Positions 7,659-17,815 of a stretch of 64,000 nt of DNA are shown here, in pieces (positions within the stretch are counted from its first letter, which is position 1; each line of letters opens with the position of its first letter). Under the pieces are notes generated by a model. The model did no database searches, was not told where the DNA came from, and saw nothing but the letters and a program-made list of their open reading frames with translations. The position numbers were made by a program, and so were the translations under genes. The stretch is from Streptomyces fumanus (lineage in GTDB: Bacteria > Actinomycetota > Actinomycetes > Streptomycetales > Streptomycetaceae): the NCBI RefSeq assembly GCF_014655295.1, contig NZ_BNBI01000012.1:186001-250000 (forward strand), read 5' to 3'.

Positions 7659-9248
7659 TTAGGCCAGGTTGACCGAGCGAGCCGACGTCGCGCCGATCTC
7701 CGCCGCGAGTTCGGCCAGCACCCCGGGGGCCACCGTGTCGTCGACGGTCAGGACCGCGAGGGCCTCGCCGCCCACCGTGGCCCGGGCGACCTGCATGCCG
7801 GCGATGTTGATGCCCGCCTCCCCGAGGATGCGGCCGACGGTGCCGACGACGCCGGGACGGTCCTCGTAGCGCAGGACCACCATGTGGTCAGCGAGCGCCA
7901 GGTCGACGTCGTACTCGCCGACCGCGACGATCTTCTGGAGGTGCTTGGGGCCGGCCAGCGTGCCGGAGACCGAGACCTCCTCGCCGCCGGTGAGGGTGCC
8001 GCGCACCGTCACCACGTTGCGGTACTCGGTCGACTCCGAGCTGGTGGTCAGCCGCACCTCGACGCCGCGCTCCTGGGCGAACAGCGGGGCGTTGACGTAC
8101 GACACCGTCTCGTCGACGACGTCCTCGAAGACGCCCTTGAGCGCGGAGAGCTCCAGCACCTTCACGTCGTGCTGGGTGATCTCGCCGTACACCTCGACGT
8201 CGAGGCGGACGGCGACCTCCCCGGCGAGCGCGGTGAAGATCCGGCCGAGGCGCTCGGCCAGCGGCAGCCCGGGGCGCACGTCCTCGGCGATGACCCCGCC
8301 CTGCACATTGACCGCGTCCGGGACCAGCTCGCCGGCGAGCGCGAGCCGCACCGACTTGGCGACCGCGATGCCGGCCTTCTCCTGGGCCTCGTCGGTGGAG
8401 GCGCCGAGGTGGGGGGTGGCGACCACCTGGTCGAACTCGAACAGCGGCGAGTCCGTGCACGGCTCCTTGGCGTACACGTCCAGACCGGCGCCGGCGACCC
8501 GGCCCTCCTTGAGCGCCGAGTACAGCGCCTCCTCGTCGACGATGCCGCCGCGCGCGGCGTTGACGATGCGGACGCTGGGCTTGACCTTGCGCAGCGCCTC
8601 GTCGCCGATCAGACCGAGGGTCTCGGGGGTCTTGGGCAGGTGGACGGTGATGAAGTCGGAGACCTCCAGCAGCTCGTCCAGCGTCAGCACCTTGACGCCC
8701 ATCTGCGCGGCCCGCGCGGGCTGTACGTAGGGGTCGTAGGCGACGACCTTCATACCGAAGGCGGACATCCGCTGGGCGACCAGGGCGCCGATGCGGCCCA
8801 GGCCGACCACGCCGAGGGTCTTCTCGGCCAGCTCGACACCGGTGTACTTGCTCCGCTTCCACTCGCCGTTCTTCAGCGCGGCGTTGGCCTGCGGAATGTT
8901 GCGGGCGGTGGCGAGGATCAGACCGCAGGCCAGCTCGGCGGCGGTCACGATGTTGGAGGTCGGGGCGTTGACGACCATCACGCCGGCCTTGGTGGCGGCG
9001 GCGACGTCCACGTTGTCCAGGCCGACGCCGGCTCGTGCGACGACCTTGAGTTTCTTCGCGGCGGCGATGGCCTCGGCGTCGACCTTGGTGGCCGAGCGGA
9101 TCAGGATCGCGTCCACGTCGGCGATGGCGGGGAGCAGTTCCGCCCGGTCCGCTCCGTTGCAGTGGCGGATCTCGAAGTCGGGTCCGAGCGCGTCCACGGT
9201 CGCGGGCGACAGCTCTTCAGCGATGAGTACGACGGGGTTCGAGCTCAC
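7659..9248 (-). CDS. serA: D-3-phosphoglycerate dehydrogenase, long form with C-terminal ACT domain
   Basis: 529 aa, the long actinobacterial form. The NAD-binding motif is LGVVGLGRIGALVAQ; catalytic regions are NAARGGIVDEEAL and VATPHLGAST. After residue 320 come an intervening domain and a C-terminal ACT domain (RPGVVGTVGRILGEAGINIA) that usually binds serine for feedback control. It commits 3-phosphoglycerate to serine synthesis. The GTG at 9248 is preferred because GAGGA lies five bases upstream; the GTG at 9260 lacks this. Its product serine feeds glyA, also in this window. Confidence 0.96.
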   Translation of the reverse strand: MSSNPVVLIAEELSPATVDALGPDFEIRHCNGADRAELLPAIADVDAILIRSATKVDAEAIAAAKKLKVVARAGVGLDNVDVAAATKAGVMVVNAPTSNIVTAAELACGLILATARNIPQANAALKNGEWKRSKYTGVELAEKTLGVVGLGRIGALVAQRMSAFGMKVVAYDPYVQPARAAQMGVKVLTLDELLEVSDFITVHLPKTPETLGLIGDEALRKVKPSVRIVNAARGGIVDEEALYSALKEGRVAGAGLDVYAKEPCTDSPLFEFDQVVATPHLGASTDEAQEKAGIAVAKSVRLALAGELVPDAVNVQGGVIAEDVRPGLPLAERLGRIFTALAGEVAVRLDVEVYGEITQHDVKVLELSALKGVFEDVVDETVSYVNAPLFAQERGVEVRLTTSSESTEYRNVVTVRGTLTGGEEVSVSGTLAGPKHLQKIVAVGEYDVDLALADHMVVLRYEDRPGVVGTVGRILGEAGINIAGMQVARATVGGEALAVLTVDDTVAPGVLAELAAEIGATSARSVNLA

Positions 9249-9490
9249 GTGGGTCCTCACAAGTCCAATGCGGACGGCCGTCCCGACGGCCGCAGGCGGT
9301 GGAGGGTTGCCAGCCGCGTGGAAGACGCACGACGCTGTGGGCCTGACGCGATTGTTGTGCAGCAGTGTAGTGGCGCCGGGTACGTCGTCTTACGCCGCTG
9401 CGGAAGGATCACCCGTCCGATGCTGGACGGGTTGGACAACGGATGGACGACGGGGCCGGAGCGGTCCGCCCCGGCCCCTGCCGACGAGGC

Positions 9491-10489
<999 letters not shown>

Positions 10490-10570
10490 TTTGGGTTCTC
10501 TCCTTGTGTACGGGTGTCGCGTCCCACCGTATGCCGGTGGGGGGAGGGGACGTCTCAGGGTCTCGGAATA

Positions 10571-10598
10571 CGGGCGGCCGGGGCTGGCCGGCCGCCCG
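10571..10598 (-). terminator. Intercistronic hairpin between ilvN and ilvC
   Basis: An 11-bp perfect stem (10571-10581 with 10588-10598, 6-nt loop) 10 nt past the ilvN stop. No U-tract follows. It may be a partial terminator or a processing/stability element that alters the ilvC to ilvBN ratio. Confidence 0.45.
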
Positions 10599-10607
10599 GT
10601 TCCGGTG

Positions 10608-11132
10608 TCAGGCGGACCGGTCGAGCGCGCGCAGCGAGCGGTCCGTGATCGAACGGGCGCCGCGTCCGATGGCGATCGTGCCGGACTGCACCAGCTCCTT
10701 GATGCCGTACGGCTCCAGCATCTTGAGCATGGCGGACAGCTTCTCGCCGGAACCGGTGGCCTCGATCGTGACGGCCTCCGGGGAGACGTCCACGGTCTTG
10801 GCGCGGAACAACTGCACGATCTCGACGATCTGGGAGCGCGTCTCGTTGTCGGCGCGCACCTTCACCAGGACCAGTTCGCGCTGGACCGCCTGGGCGGGCT
10901 CCAGTTCGACGATCTTCAGCACCTCGACCAGCTTGTTGAGCTGCTTGGTGACCTGCTCCAGCGGCAGTTCCTCCACGCCGACCACGATGGTGATGCGGGA
11001 GATGTCGGGGTGCTCGGTGACACCGACGGCGAGCGAGTCGATGTTGAAGCCGCGGCGGGAGAAGAGGGCGGCGATCCGGGCCAGGATGCCCGGCTTGTTC
11101 TCCACCAGGACGGAGAGCGTGTGCTTGGACAT
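10608..11132 (-). CDS. ilvN: Acetolactate synthase small (regulatory) subunit
   Basis: 174 aa. It opens MSKHTLSVLVENKPGILARI, the ACT domain that binds valine and gives feedback inhibition, and has the second conserved domain about residues 80-160. It binds and activates the catalytic subunit IlvB, encoded 21 nt upstream on the same strand. The start ATG follows an AGGAAG ribosome binding site. Confidence 0.97.
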   Translation of the reverse strand: MSKHTLSVLVENKPGILARIAALFSRRGFNIDSLAVGVTEHPDISRITIVVGVEELPLEQVTKQLNKLVEVLKIVELEPAQAVQRELVLVKVRADNETRSQIVEIVQLFRAKTVDVSPEAVTIEATGSGEKLSAMLKMLEPYGIKELVQSGTIAIGRGARSITDRSLRALDRSA

Positions 11133-11153
11133 GGTCTGCTTCCTTTACGGCTC

Positions 11154-13010
11154 TCAGTCGTCTGCGTTGTCGCCGAAGTCGGGGCGGACGTCCCGGGCGG
11201 CCATGATCTCGTCGTTGGAGGTGCCGGCGGCGACCATCGGCCACACCATCGCGTCCTCGTGGACGATGAAGTCCACCACGACCGGGCGGTCGTTGATCGC
11301 GTTGGCCTCCTCGATCACCTTGTCCAGGTCGGCCGGGTCCTCGCAGCGGATGGCGTGGCAGCCCATCGCCTCCGCCAGCTTCACGAAGTCCGGGACGCGG
11401 GTGCCGCGGGCCGCCGGGTTGATGTCGTCCGGGCCGGAGTGCAGCACGGTGTTGGAGTAGCGCTGGTTGTAGAAGAGCGTCTGCCACTGGCGGACCATGC
11501 CGAGGGCGCCGTTGTTGATGATGGCGACCTTGATCGGGATGTTGTTCAGGGCGCAGGTGGTCAGTTCCTGATTGGTCATCTGGAAGCAGCCGTCGCCGTC
11601 GATCGCCCAGACGGTCCGCTCGGGTGCGCCGGCCTTGGCGCCCATGGCGGCCGGGACGGCGTACCCCATCGTCCCGGCGCCGCCGGAGTTCAGCCAGGTG
11701 GCGGGCTTGTCGTAGGCGATGAAGTGCGCGGCCCACATCTGGTGCTGGCCGACGCCCGCGGCGAAGATCGTGCCCTCCGGGGCGAGTCGGCCGATGCGCT
11801 CGATGACCTGCTGCGGCGAGAGCGAGCCGTCGGCCGGCTGGTCGTAGCCGAGCGGGTAGGTCTCGCGCCAGCGGTTGAGGTCCTTCCACCAGGCGGCGTA
11901 GTCGCCCTGGCCGCCCTCGCTGTGCTCCTTCTGCACGGCCTGGATCAGGTCGGCGATGACCTCGCGGGCGTCGCCCACGATCGGCACGTCGGCGGCCCGG
12001 TTCTTGCCGATCTCGGCCGGGTCGATGTCGGCGTGCACGATCTTGGCGTGCGGGGCGAAGCTGTCCAGCCTGCCGGTGACGCGGTCGTCGAAGCGGGCGC
12101 CGAGGGCGACGATCAGGTCGGCCTTCTGCAGCGCGGTGACGGCGGTGACCGAACCGTGCATGCCCGGCATGCCCACGTGCAGCGGGTGGCTGTCGGGGAA
12201 CGCGCCGAGCGCCATCAGGGTGGTGGTGACGGGCGCGCCGGTCAGTTCGGCGAGGACCTTCAGCTCGGCGGTGGCCCGGGCCTTGAGGACGCCGCCGCCG
12301 ACGTAGAGGACGGGCCGCTTGGCGGCGGTGATCAGCTTGGCGGCCTCGCGGATCTGCTTGGCGTGCGGCTTGGTCACCGGGCGGTAGCCGGGCAGGTCCA
12401 TGGTGGGCGGCCAGGAGAAGGTGGTCTTCGCCTGGAGGGCGTCCTTGGCGATGTCGACCAGGACCGGGCCGGGGCGGCCGGTGGAGGCGATGTGGAACGC
12501 CTGCGCGATCACCCGGGGGATGTCCTCGGCCTTGGTGACCAGGAAGTTGTGCTTGGTGATCGGCATGCTGATGCCGACGATGTCCGCCTCCTGGAAGGCG
12601 TCGGTGCCGATCGAGGAGGAGGCGACCTGGCCGGTGATGGCGACCATCGGCACCGAGTCCATGTGCGCGTCGGCGATCGGGGTCACCAGGTTGGTCGCGC
12701 CGGGGCCCGAGGTGGCCATGCAGACGCCGACCTTGCCGGTGGCCAGCGCGTACCCCTCGGCGGCGTGGCCCGCGCCCTGCTCGTGCCGGACCAGGACGTG
12801 CCGCACCCGGGTGGAGTCCATCATCGGGTCGTACGCGGGAAGGATCGCACCGCCGGGAATGCCGAACACCGTGTCGGCCCCGACCTCCTCGAGAGAACGG
12901 ATGAGGGACTGCGCGCCCGTGACGTGCTCGACGGTCGTGGACTGCTGTCCTCCGGATCGGGGCCGCGGCTGCGGATGATGGGCCCCGGTGGCCTGCTCGG
13001 TCATCGTCAT
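11154..13010 (-). CDS. ilvB: Acetolactate synthase large (catalytic) subunit
   Basis: 618 aa, a thiamine diphosphate enzyme. It has the cofactor-activating glutamate in GAGHAAEGYA, the FAD region in the middle, and the TPP motif GDGCFQMTNQELTTC near 490. It condenses pyruvate with pyruvate or 2-oxobutyrate, the first shared step of Val/Leu/Ile synthesis. The first 30 residues are polar and low in complexity, as in other actinobacterial IlvB. An ATG two codons downstream (13004) is also possible. Expression appears to be controlled by the leader peptide and attenuator upstream. Confidence 0.97.
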   Translation of the reverse strand: MTMTEQATGAHHPQPRPRSGGQQSTTVEHVTGAQSLIRSLEEVGADTVFGIPGGAILPAYDPMMDSTRVRHVLVRHEQGAGHAAEGYALATGKVGVCMATSGPGATNLVTPIADAHMDSVPMVAITGQVASSSIGTDAFQEADIVGISMPITKHNFLVTKAEDIPRVIAQAFHIASTGRPGPVLVDIAKDALQAKTTFSWPPTMDLPGYRPVTKPHAKQIREAAKLITAAKRPVLYVGGGVLKARATAELKVLAELTGAPVTTTLMALGAFPDSHPLHVGMPGMHGSVTAVTALQKADLIVALGARFDDRVTGRLDSFAPHAKIVHADIDPAEIGKNRAADVPIVGDAREVIADLIQAVQKEHSEGGQGDYAAWWKDLNRWRETYPLGYDQPADGSLSPQQVIERIGRLAPEGTIFAAGVGQHQMWAAHFIAYDKPATWLNSGGAGTMGYAVPAAMGAKAGAPERTVWAIDGDGCFQMTNQELTTCALNNIPIKVAIINNGALGMVRQWQTLFYNQRYSNTVLHSGPDDINPAARGTRVPDFVKLAEAMGCHAIRCEDPADLDKVIEEANAINDRPVVVDFIVHEDAMVWPMVAAGTSNDEIMAARDVRPDFGDNADD

Positions 13011-13081
13011 TCTCTTCTCGATGCTGAGGGTTTTAGCAACTTTTGTGCGGTCTGTGACCGCCGGTCGGCAGGTGCTGGTGC

Positions 13082-13118
13082 AACAAAAAACCCCTCGTGC
13101 CAGAAGGCAAGCGAGGGG
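13082..13118 (-). terminator. Transcription attenuator in the ilvB leader
   Basis: On the minus strand CCCCTCG pairs with CGAGGGG (13112-13118 with 13091-13097), with an inner TGCC/GGCA stem (13098-13101 with 13106-13109) around a 4-nt loop, and TTTTTTGTTG follows. This is an unusually clean rho-independent terminator for such high-GC DNA. It lies between the Ile/Leu/Val leader peptide and ilvB, so it fits amino-acid attenuation. Confidence 0.88.
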
Positions 13119-13172
13119 AGCGCGCCGGGTGTGGGTCGCTGGGATTCCGGGTCGGTCCGGACGTCACCAGCT

Positions 13173-13214
13173 TCAGCCGACGCGCTGTCCAAGTACGAGA
13201 ATTCGGGTGCGCAT
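13173..13214 (-). CDS. ilvBNC leader peptide, 13 aa
   Basis: The frame reads MRTRILVLGQRVG then TGA, with GGGGGGAGGG (13223-13232) 8 nt upstream as ribosome binding site. Ile-Leu-Val-Leu sit consecutively and a further Val follows; the codons ATT, GTA and CTT are rare in this GC-rich genome. A leader rich in the end products, followed within about 60 nt by a terminator, is the standard layout for ribosome-mediated attenuation. It lies 33 nt downstream of the preceding gene's stop. Charged tRNA levels for Ile, Leu and Val would set the outcome. Confidence 0.85.
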   Translation of the reverse strand: MRTRILVLGQRVG

Positions 13215-13247
13215 GGAACTGACCCTCCCCCCGGCACGCACTCACTG

Positions 13248-16200
13248 TCAAGTGGGTGGGACGGGAGTCTCATCATGTGAACGCAGGGCCGTGCCGCCGC
13301 CCAGGACGACGGGGATCATCTCGGGATTCCTGCTGGTCGGCAGGGGGCCTCCGCCGACCGGGTAGACGCCGGTGCCGCCCGGGTAGCGGGGTTCGGCCGG
13401 GCCGTGCGGCACCGGGTAGCCGCCCGTGCCGAGCGCCCTGCGCAGCCGGTACTCGTCCAGCGGGCCGGAGAAGGCCATGCCCTGCCCGTGGGTGCAGCCC
13501 ATCGCGCGCAGGGCGACCACCTGCTCGGGCAGGTCCACCCCGTCGGCCACCGACTGCAGCCCGAGGTCGCCGGCGATCCGCAGCAGCCCACTGGTGATCT
13601 TGTGCAGCCGGGCGGACTCCACGACGCCCTCGACCAGGCCCCGGTCGAGCTTGACGATGTCGACGGGGAGCCGCCGCAGGGCCGCGATGGCCGCCTGGCC
13701 GCCGCCGAAGCCGTCCAGCGCGATGCGTACGCCGACCCGGCGCAGCGCGGTCAGCCGGCGCTCCAGCTCGTCCAGGCCGATCCGGGGGTCGGGGTCGGCC
13801 AGCTCGATCACCAGGGAGCCGGGCGGCAGCCCGTGCCGGGTCAGCAGGCCCTCGACGGAGCCCAGCGGCATCGAGCGGTCCAGCAGCCGCCGGGCGCCGA
13901 CCCGGACCGCCACGGGCGCGGTGGCACCGGCGGCGGCCCGCTCGGCGGCCTGCTCGACCGCCTCCTGGAGGATCCACCGGTCCAGCTCGGCGGTCCTGTC
14001 GCTGTCCTCGGCGACCCGCAGGAACTCGGCGGGCGTGAACAGCACCCCCTGCGAGGAGCGCCAGCGCGCCTGCGCGCAGACCGACGCGATCCGGCCGTCG
14101 GCCAGGGACACCACCGGCTGGTGCAGCAGCGTGAACTCGCCGTCGTGCAGCGCGGCCCGCAGCCGGGTGGCCAGCTCCGCCTTGCGGACGACGTCCTGCT
14201 GCATCTGCGGCTTGTACAGCTCCACCCGGCCCTTGCCGCCGGCTTTGGCCCGGTACATGGCCAGGTCGGCGTTGCGCAGCAACTCCCCCGCGTCGAGGCC
14301 GGGTTCGGCGAAGGCGACGCCGATGGAGGCGTTGACCCGGACGTCGTTGCCGTCGATGAGGTAGGGCTGGGACAGCGTCAGCCTGAGGCGGTCGGCGAGT
14401 TCCAGGATGTGCCGTTCGCGGGCGGAGCGGTCCCGGGTGCCGTCCCCGACGATCAGGGCCGCGAACTCGTCGCCGCCCAGCCGGGAGGCGGTGTCGCCCT
14501 GCCGGACCGCCTCCTGGAGTCTGCGGGCGGCCTGGACGAGCAGCTCGTCCCCGGCCTGATGCCCGATCGTGTCGTTGACGGCCTTGAAGCCGTCGAGGTC
14601 GATGAAGAGCACGGCGGTGCCGCGCAGGGCGGTGCCCCGGTCGGAGGCGCGGCGGCCGGACAGGGCCTGCTGGACGCGCTTGGTGAACAGGGCGCGGTTG
14701 GGCAGGTCGGTGAGCGGGTCGTGCTCGGCGTTGTGCTGGAGCTGGGCCTGGAGGCGGACCCGCTCGGTCACGTCCCGGCTGTTGAAGATCAGCCCGCCCT
14801 GGTGGCGGTTGACGGTGGACTCGACGTTGAGCCAGCCGCCGTCGCCGGACCGGAAGCGGCACTCGATGCGCGTGGTGGGTTCCTCCACCGGGTTGGCGGC
14901 GAGGAACCGGCGGACCTCGTGCACCACGCGGCCCAGGTCCTCGGGGTGGATCAGCCCGGCCAGTTCGCTGCCGACCAGTTCCTCGGCGGGGCGGCCGTAG
15001 ACCCCGGCAGCGGCCGGGGAGACGTACCGCAGCACCCCGTTGGGCGCGGCGATCATGATGACGTCGCTGGAACCCTGCACCAGGGAGCGGAAGTGGTTCT
15101 CCTTCTGGGCCAGTTCCTGGGTGAGGGTGATGTTGTCGAGCAGCATGATGCCCTGCCGCACCACCAGGGCGAGCACGACGGTGCCGCAGGTCAGCAGGAC
15201 CACGCGGTCGACGCTGTGCCCGTTGAGCACGTTGTAGAGGATGCCCAGGGTGCAGACGGCGGCGGCCAGGTAGGGCGTGAGCGCGGCCAGCGACCCGGTG
15301 AGCGGGCGGGCGGCCGGGTAGCGGCTGTGCTCGCCGCCCGGCAGGGGCATCGCGGGCGGGCGGGCGGCGCCGCGCTGCCCGGGCAGGTGCTCGCGCACCA
15401 CGCGCGTGTGCCCGCCGCCGTCGCCCTCGTCGGCCCGCCGCCCGTGCCGCGACCCGGCCCAGGGGGCGTACGCCAGCAGCAGCGAACCGGCGAACCAGCC
15501 CGCGTCGAGCAACTGCCCGGAGCGGTAGCTGTGGTGGAGCAGCGGCGAGGTGAACAGGGCGTCGCACATCACGGTCAGCGCCAGCGCGCCGATCGCGGTG
15601 TTGACCGCGGAGCGGTACACCGCCGAGCGCCGGAAGTGCAGCGCCAGCACGATGCTGACCAGGGCGATGTCCAGCAGCGGATAGGCCAGCGACAGCGCGG
15701 TGTGGGCCACGCTGGAGCCGTCGGCCTGGGCGGCCTGGGCCAGCGCCAGGCTCCAGGCCAGGGTGAGCAGCGAACCGCCGATCAGCCAGGCGTCCAGCCC
15801 GAGGCAGACCCAGCCGGCCTTGGTCGCCGGCCGTTTGGCGAACACCAGCAGGCCGACGATGGCGGGCGGCGCGAAACAGAGGAAGAACAGGTCCGCGTAG
15901 CTGGGGCTGGGCACCGGCCGCTGGAGGACGACCTCGTACCACCCCCAGACCAGGTTCCCCAGGGACGCCATCGCGGAGGACAGGGCGAACAGCAGCCAGG
16001 CCGGCCGGAAGCGCACCAGGGGGCGGCGGGCGTAGAGGAAGCAGGAGACGGCGGCGGCCGCGGCGGCGGCGCCCAGCCCGAAGTCCCCCATGATCAAGGC
16101 GAGCCGCTCGGAGCCCCAGCCGAACGCGGAGCCGACGGCGTAGACCGCGCAGACCAGGGCCAGCGCGAGTTGACGGGCCAGCCCGGTCCCGCCGCCGGTG

Positions 16201-16613
16201 CCGGCCGACGGCCGGGTCAGCAGCGGTCCGGGGGCCGGACGGGTGCGCAGCGCTCCGTCGAGCGTGGGCGCGGGAGGCGGCGGCGAGGTCACCGGAGCCT
16301 CCCGGTCCGTGCGGCCGCCCGGCCCCGCGGGGCCAGCAGCGCTGGATGAGCGGGCTTCCCGCAGCTTCCGTGCCGCCGTCGACGGTGGCCGTGCTGGCCA
16401 CCGTGGTGGCCGTGCTGGCCACCGTGGTGGCCGTGCTGGCCCCGTCGGCGCGCGGTCGTGCGCCAGGGCCGTCGACGGCGGCTCCGCCGCGTCGGATCGT
16501 GCGTCCACAGACCGTGCATCGCCCGTCGCCCCCCTCACAGTCTCCATGTCCATCCCCGGCGCCGAACGGTGCGCGGCGCAGCCCCTGTCGGGACGATACA
16601 CCAGTCTCGTCAC
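13248..16613 (-). CDS. Membrane GGDEF protein with PAS domain and degenerate EAL domain
   Basis: Up to 1121 aa. After a Pro/Arg-rich N-terminus come about eight or nine membrane segments (residues about 140-490), a PAS domain from about 505, a GGDEF domain with intact RLGGDEFAAL near 713 and DLDGFKAVNDTIGHQAGD, and a C-terminal EAL-type domain. In the latter the signature is CAQARW instead of EALxRW, IELADP replaces the usual LEITE, and DGFGGG replaces DDFGTG, so phosphodiesterase activity is unlikely. It probably makes c-di-GMP, which controls development in Streptomyces through BldD. The start is uncertain: GTG 16613 has no ribosome binding site; ATG 16553 is an alternative. Confidence 0.88.
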   Translation of the reverse strand: MTRLVYRPDRGCAAHRSAPGMDMETVRGATGDARSVDARSDAAEPPSTALAHDRAPTGPARPPRWPARPPRWPARPPSTAARKLREARSSSAAGPAGPGGRTDREAPVTSPPPPAPTLDGALRTRPAPGPLLTRPSAGTGGGTGLARQLALALVCAVYAVGSAFGWGSERLALIMGDFGLGAAAAAAAVSCFLYARRPLVRFRPAWLLFALSSAMASLGNLVWGWYEVVLQRPVPSPSYADLFFLCFAPPAIVGLLVFAKRPATKAGWVCLGLDAWLIGGSLLTLAWSLALAQAAQADGSSVAHTALSLAYPLLDIALVSIVLALHFRRSAVYRSAVNTAIGALALTVMCDALFTSPLLHHSYRSGQLLDAGWFAGSLLLAYAPWAGSRHGRRADEGDGGGHTRVVREHLPGQRGAARPPAMPLPGGEHSRYPAARPLTGSLAALTPYLAAAVCTLGILYNVLNGHSVDRVVLLTCGTVVLALVVRQGIMLLDNITLTQELAQKENHFRSLVQGSSDVIMIAAPNGVLRYVSPAAAGVYGRPAEELVGSELAGLIHPEDLGRVVHEVRRFLAANPVEEPTTRIECRFRSGDGGWLNVESTVNRHQGGLIFNSRDVTERVRLQAQLQHNAEHDPLTDLPNRALFTKRVQQALSGRRASDRGTALRGTAVLFIDLDGFKAVNDTIGHQAGDELLVQAARRLQEAVRQGDTASRLGGDEFAALIVGDGTRDRSARERHILELADRLRLTLSQPYLIDGNDVRVNASIGVAFAEPGLDAGELLRNADLAMYRAKAGGKGRVELYKPQMQQDVVRKAELATRLRAALHDGEFTLLHQPVVSLADGRIASVCAQARWRSSQGVLFTPAEFLRVAEDSDRTAELDRWILQEAVEQAAERAAAGATAPVAVRVGARRLLDRSMPLGSVEGLLTRHGLPPGSLVIELADPDPRIGLDELERRLTALRRVGVRIALDGFGGGQAAIAALRRLPVDIVKLDRGLVEGVVESARLHKITSGLLRIAGDLGLQSVADGVDLPEQVVALRAMGCTHGQGMAFSGPLDEYRLRRALGTGGYPVPHGPAEPRYPGGTGVYPVGGGPLPTSRNPEMIPVVLGGGTALRSHDETPVPPT
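16385..16441. repeat. 21-bp tandem repeat, 2.7 copies, inside a coding region
   Basis: The unit GTGGCCGTGCTGGCCACCGTG (given here as its 21 bp: GTGGCCGTGC then TGGCCACCGTG) repeats almost three times without mismatch. On the minus strand it encodes Ala-Arg-Pro-Pro-Arg-Trp-Pro repeats in the cytoplasmic N-terminus of the GGDEF protein. Confidence 0.8.
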
Positions 16614-16781
16614 TCAGGGACATAGGTTCTCTACGCTCCGTGACGACCAGCACTTATACGAGTACCCGCCGCGCCCGAAAGGTTGCGGAGGGTGCCCGAC
16701 GCCGATTACGCGGTTGTTGCGACGGGTGCGCCGGTCGCACCGGTCACGTGCGGAATGCACCCGAGGCGCCGGATGTCCGGA

Positions 16782-17744
16782 TCACCCGCCCGACTCCCCC
16801 GTCGTAAGGATCACGTTGCGCAGGGGCTCGCGGTTCACGAAACGGGTCAACTGGTCCGCGAGCAGCCTCCGGGCGCGCGGCCGGAACGCCGAGGACGGCC
16901 CGCCGACGTGCGGGCTGATCAGTACGCCCGGCGCCTGCCACAGGGGGTGGCCGGGCGGCAGCGGCTCGGGGTCGGTGACGTCCAGGGCGGCGGTGAGCCG
17001 GCCGCTCTCCAGTTCGGCGAGGAGCGCCTTGGTCTCGACGACCGGGCCGCGGGCGACGTTGACCAGCAGGGCGCCGTCCTTCATCCGGGCCAGGAAATCG
17101 GCGTTCACCAGGTGGCGGGTGGTCTCGGTGAGCGGCGTGGCCAGGATGACGACGTCCGCGTCCGGGAGCAGCGCGGGCAGATCGGTGAGCGGATGCACCG
17201 GCCCGCGCGCCGTAGTGCGCGCGGAGCGCGCGACGCGCGCCACCCGCGCGACCTCGAATGGAGTGAGCCGGTCCTCGATGGCGGAGCCGATCGCTCCGTA
17301 GCCGACGATCAGCACGGACCGGTCGGCGAGCGCCGGGTGGAAACCGCCCTCCCAGCGCTCCTGCTGCTGCGCCCGGACGAAGCCCGGGACGCCGCGCAGC
17401 GAGGCGAGGGTCAGGGTGAGCGCGAGTTCGGCGGTGCTGGCCTCGTGCACACCGCGCGCGTTGCACAGCCGTACGCCCGGCCCGAGCGCGGAGACCGGCC
17501 CCATGACGTCGTCGACGCCGGCGGTCAGCGTCTGCACCACCCGCACACCGCTCAGGTGCGCCAGCGGCCGGACCCGCACGGGCAGCGGCGTCATGTACGG
17601 CACGACGTAGAAGACGCACTCCGCGGGGTCGCCGGGGAACTCCTGCCGTCCGTCCTCGCCTCCGTCCCAGAACAGGTACCGGGGGCCCGCGGGGAGCCCC
17701 TCGATCTCGTCCGGCGGGATGGGCAGCCACACGTCAGCACTCAT
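16782..17744 (-). CDS. D-2-hydroxyacid dehydrogenase family protein
   Basis: 320 aa. It has the NAD-binding motif VLIVGYGAIGSAIEDRL, then NVARGPVVETKALL with the catalytic arginine, LDVTDPEPLPPGHPL and ISPHVGG with the catalytic histidine. It should interconvert a 2-hydroxyacid and a 2-oxoacid with NAD(P)H; the substrate cannot be told. There is no ribosome binding site; TAGCCT lies 7 nt before the ATG, so the mRNA may be leaderless. A 33-bp duplication covers its start region. The gene is divergent from the aldo/keto reductase. Confidence 0.9.
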   Translation of the reverse strand: MSADVWLPIPPDEIEGLPAGPRYLFWDGGEDGRQEFPGDPAECVFYVVPYMTPLPVRVRPLAHLSGVRVVQTLTAGVDDVMGPVSALGPGVRLCNARGVHEASTAELALTLTLASLRGVPGFVRAQQQERWEGGFHPALADRSVLIVGYGAIGSAIEDRLTPFEVARVARVARSARTTARGPVHPLTDLPALLPDADVVILATPLTETTRHLVNADFLARMKDGALLVNVARGPVVETKALLAELESGRLTAALDVTDPEPLPPGHPLWQAPGVLISPHVGGPSSAFRPRARRLLADQLTRFVNREPLRNVILTTGESGG

Positions 17745-17801
17745 GGTCAGGAGGCTATGTCAGGCGGCAGCCCTCATGGTCAGGAGGCTATGTCAGGCGG
17801 C
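17740..17801 (-). repeat. Direct duplication covering the start and -10 region
   Basis: A 29-bp segment at 17740-17768 recurs exactly at 17773-17801 (33-bp period). Each copy carries, on the minus strand, TAGCCT, 7 nt and ATG. The upstream copy would give only a 5-codon frame (MRAA plus stop). The result is a duplicated leaderless promoter-plus-start module for the dehydrogenase. Confidence 0.75.
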
Positions 17802-17815
17802 CGGAGCCGCAGAGG

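Noticed and set aside
13246..13251. TTGACA as -35 box of the ilvB leader promoter
   Set aside because: It overlaps the preceding gene's stop, and 17-18 bp downstream lies the leader's ribosome binding site, with no -10 hexamer.
10491..13280. 929-aa plus-strand reading frame over ilvN and ilvB
   Set aside because: Antisense to known genes, with atypical composition and no family motif.
13404..16349. 981-aa plus-strand reading frame over the GGDEF gene
   Set aside because: Antisense frame; the opposite strand has clear GGDEF and PAS motifs and membrane segments.
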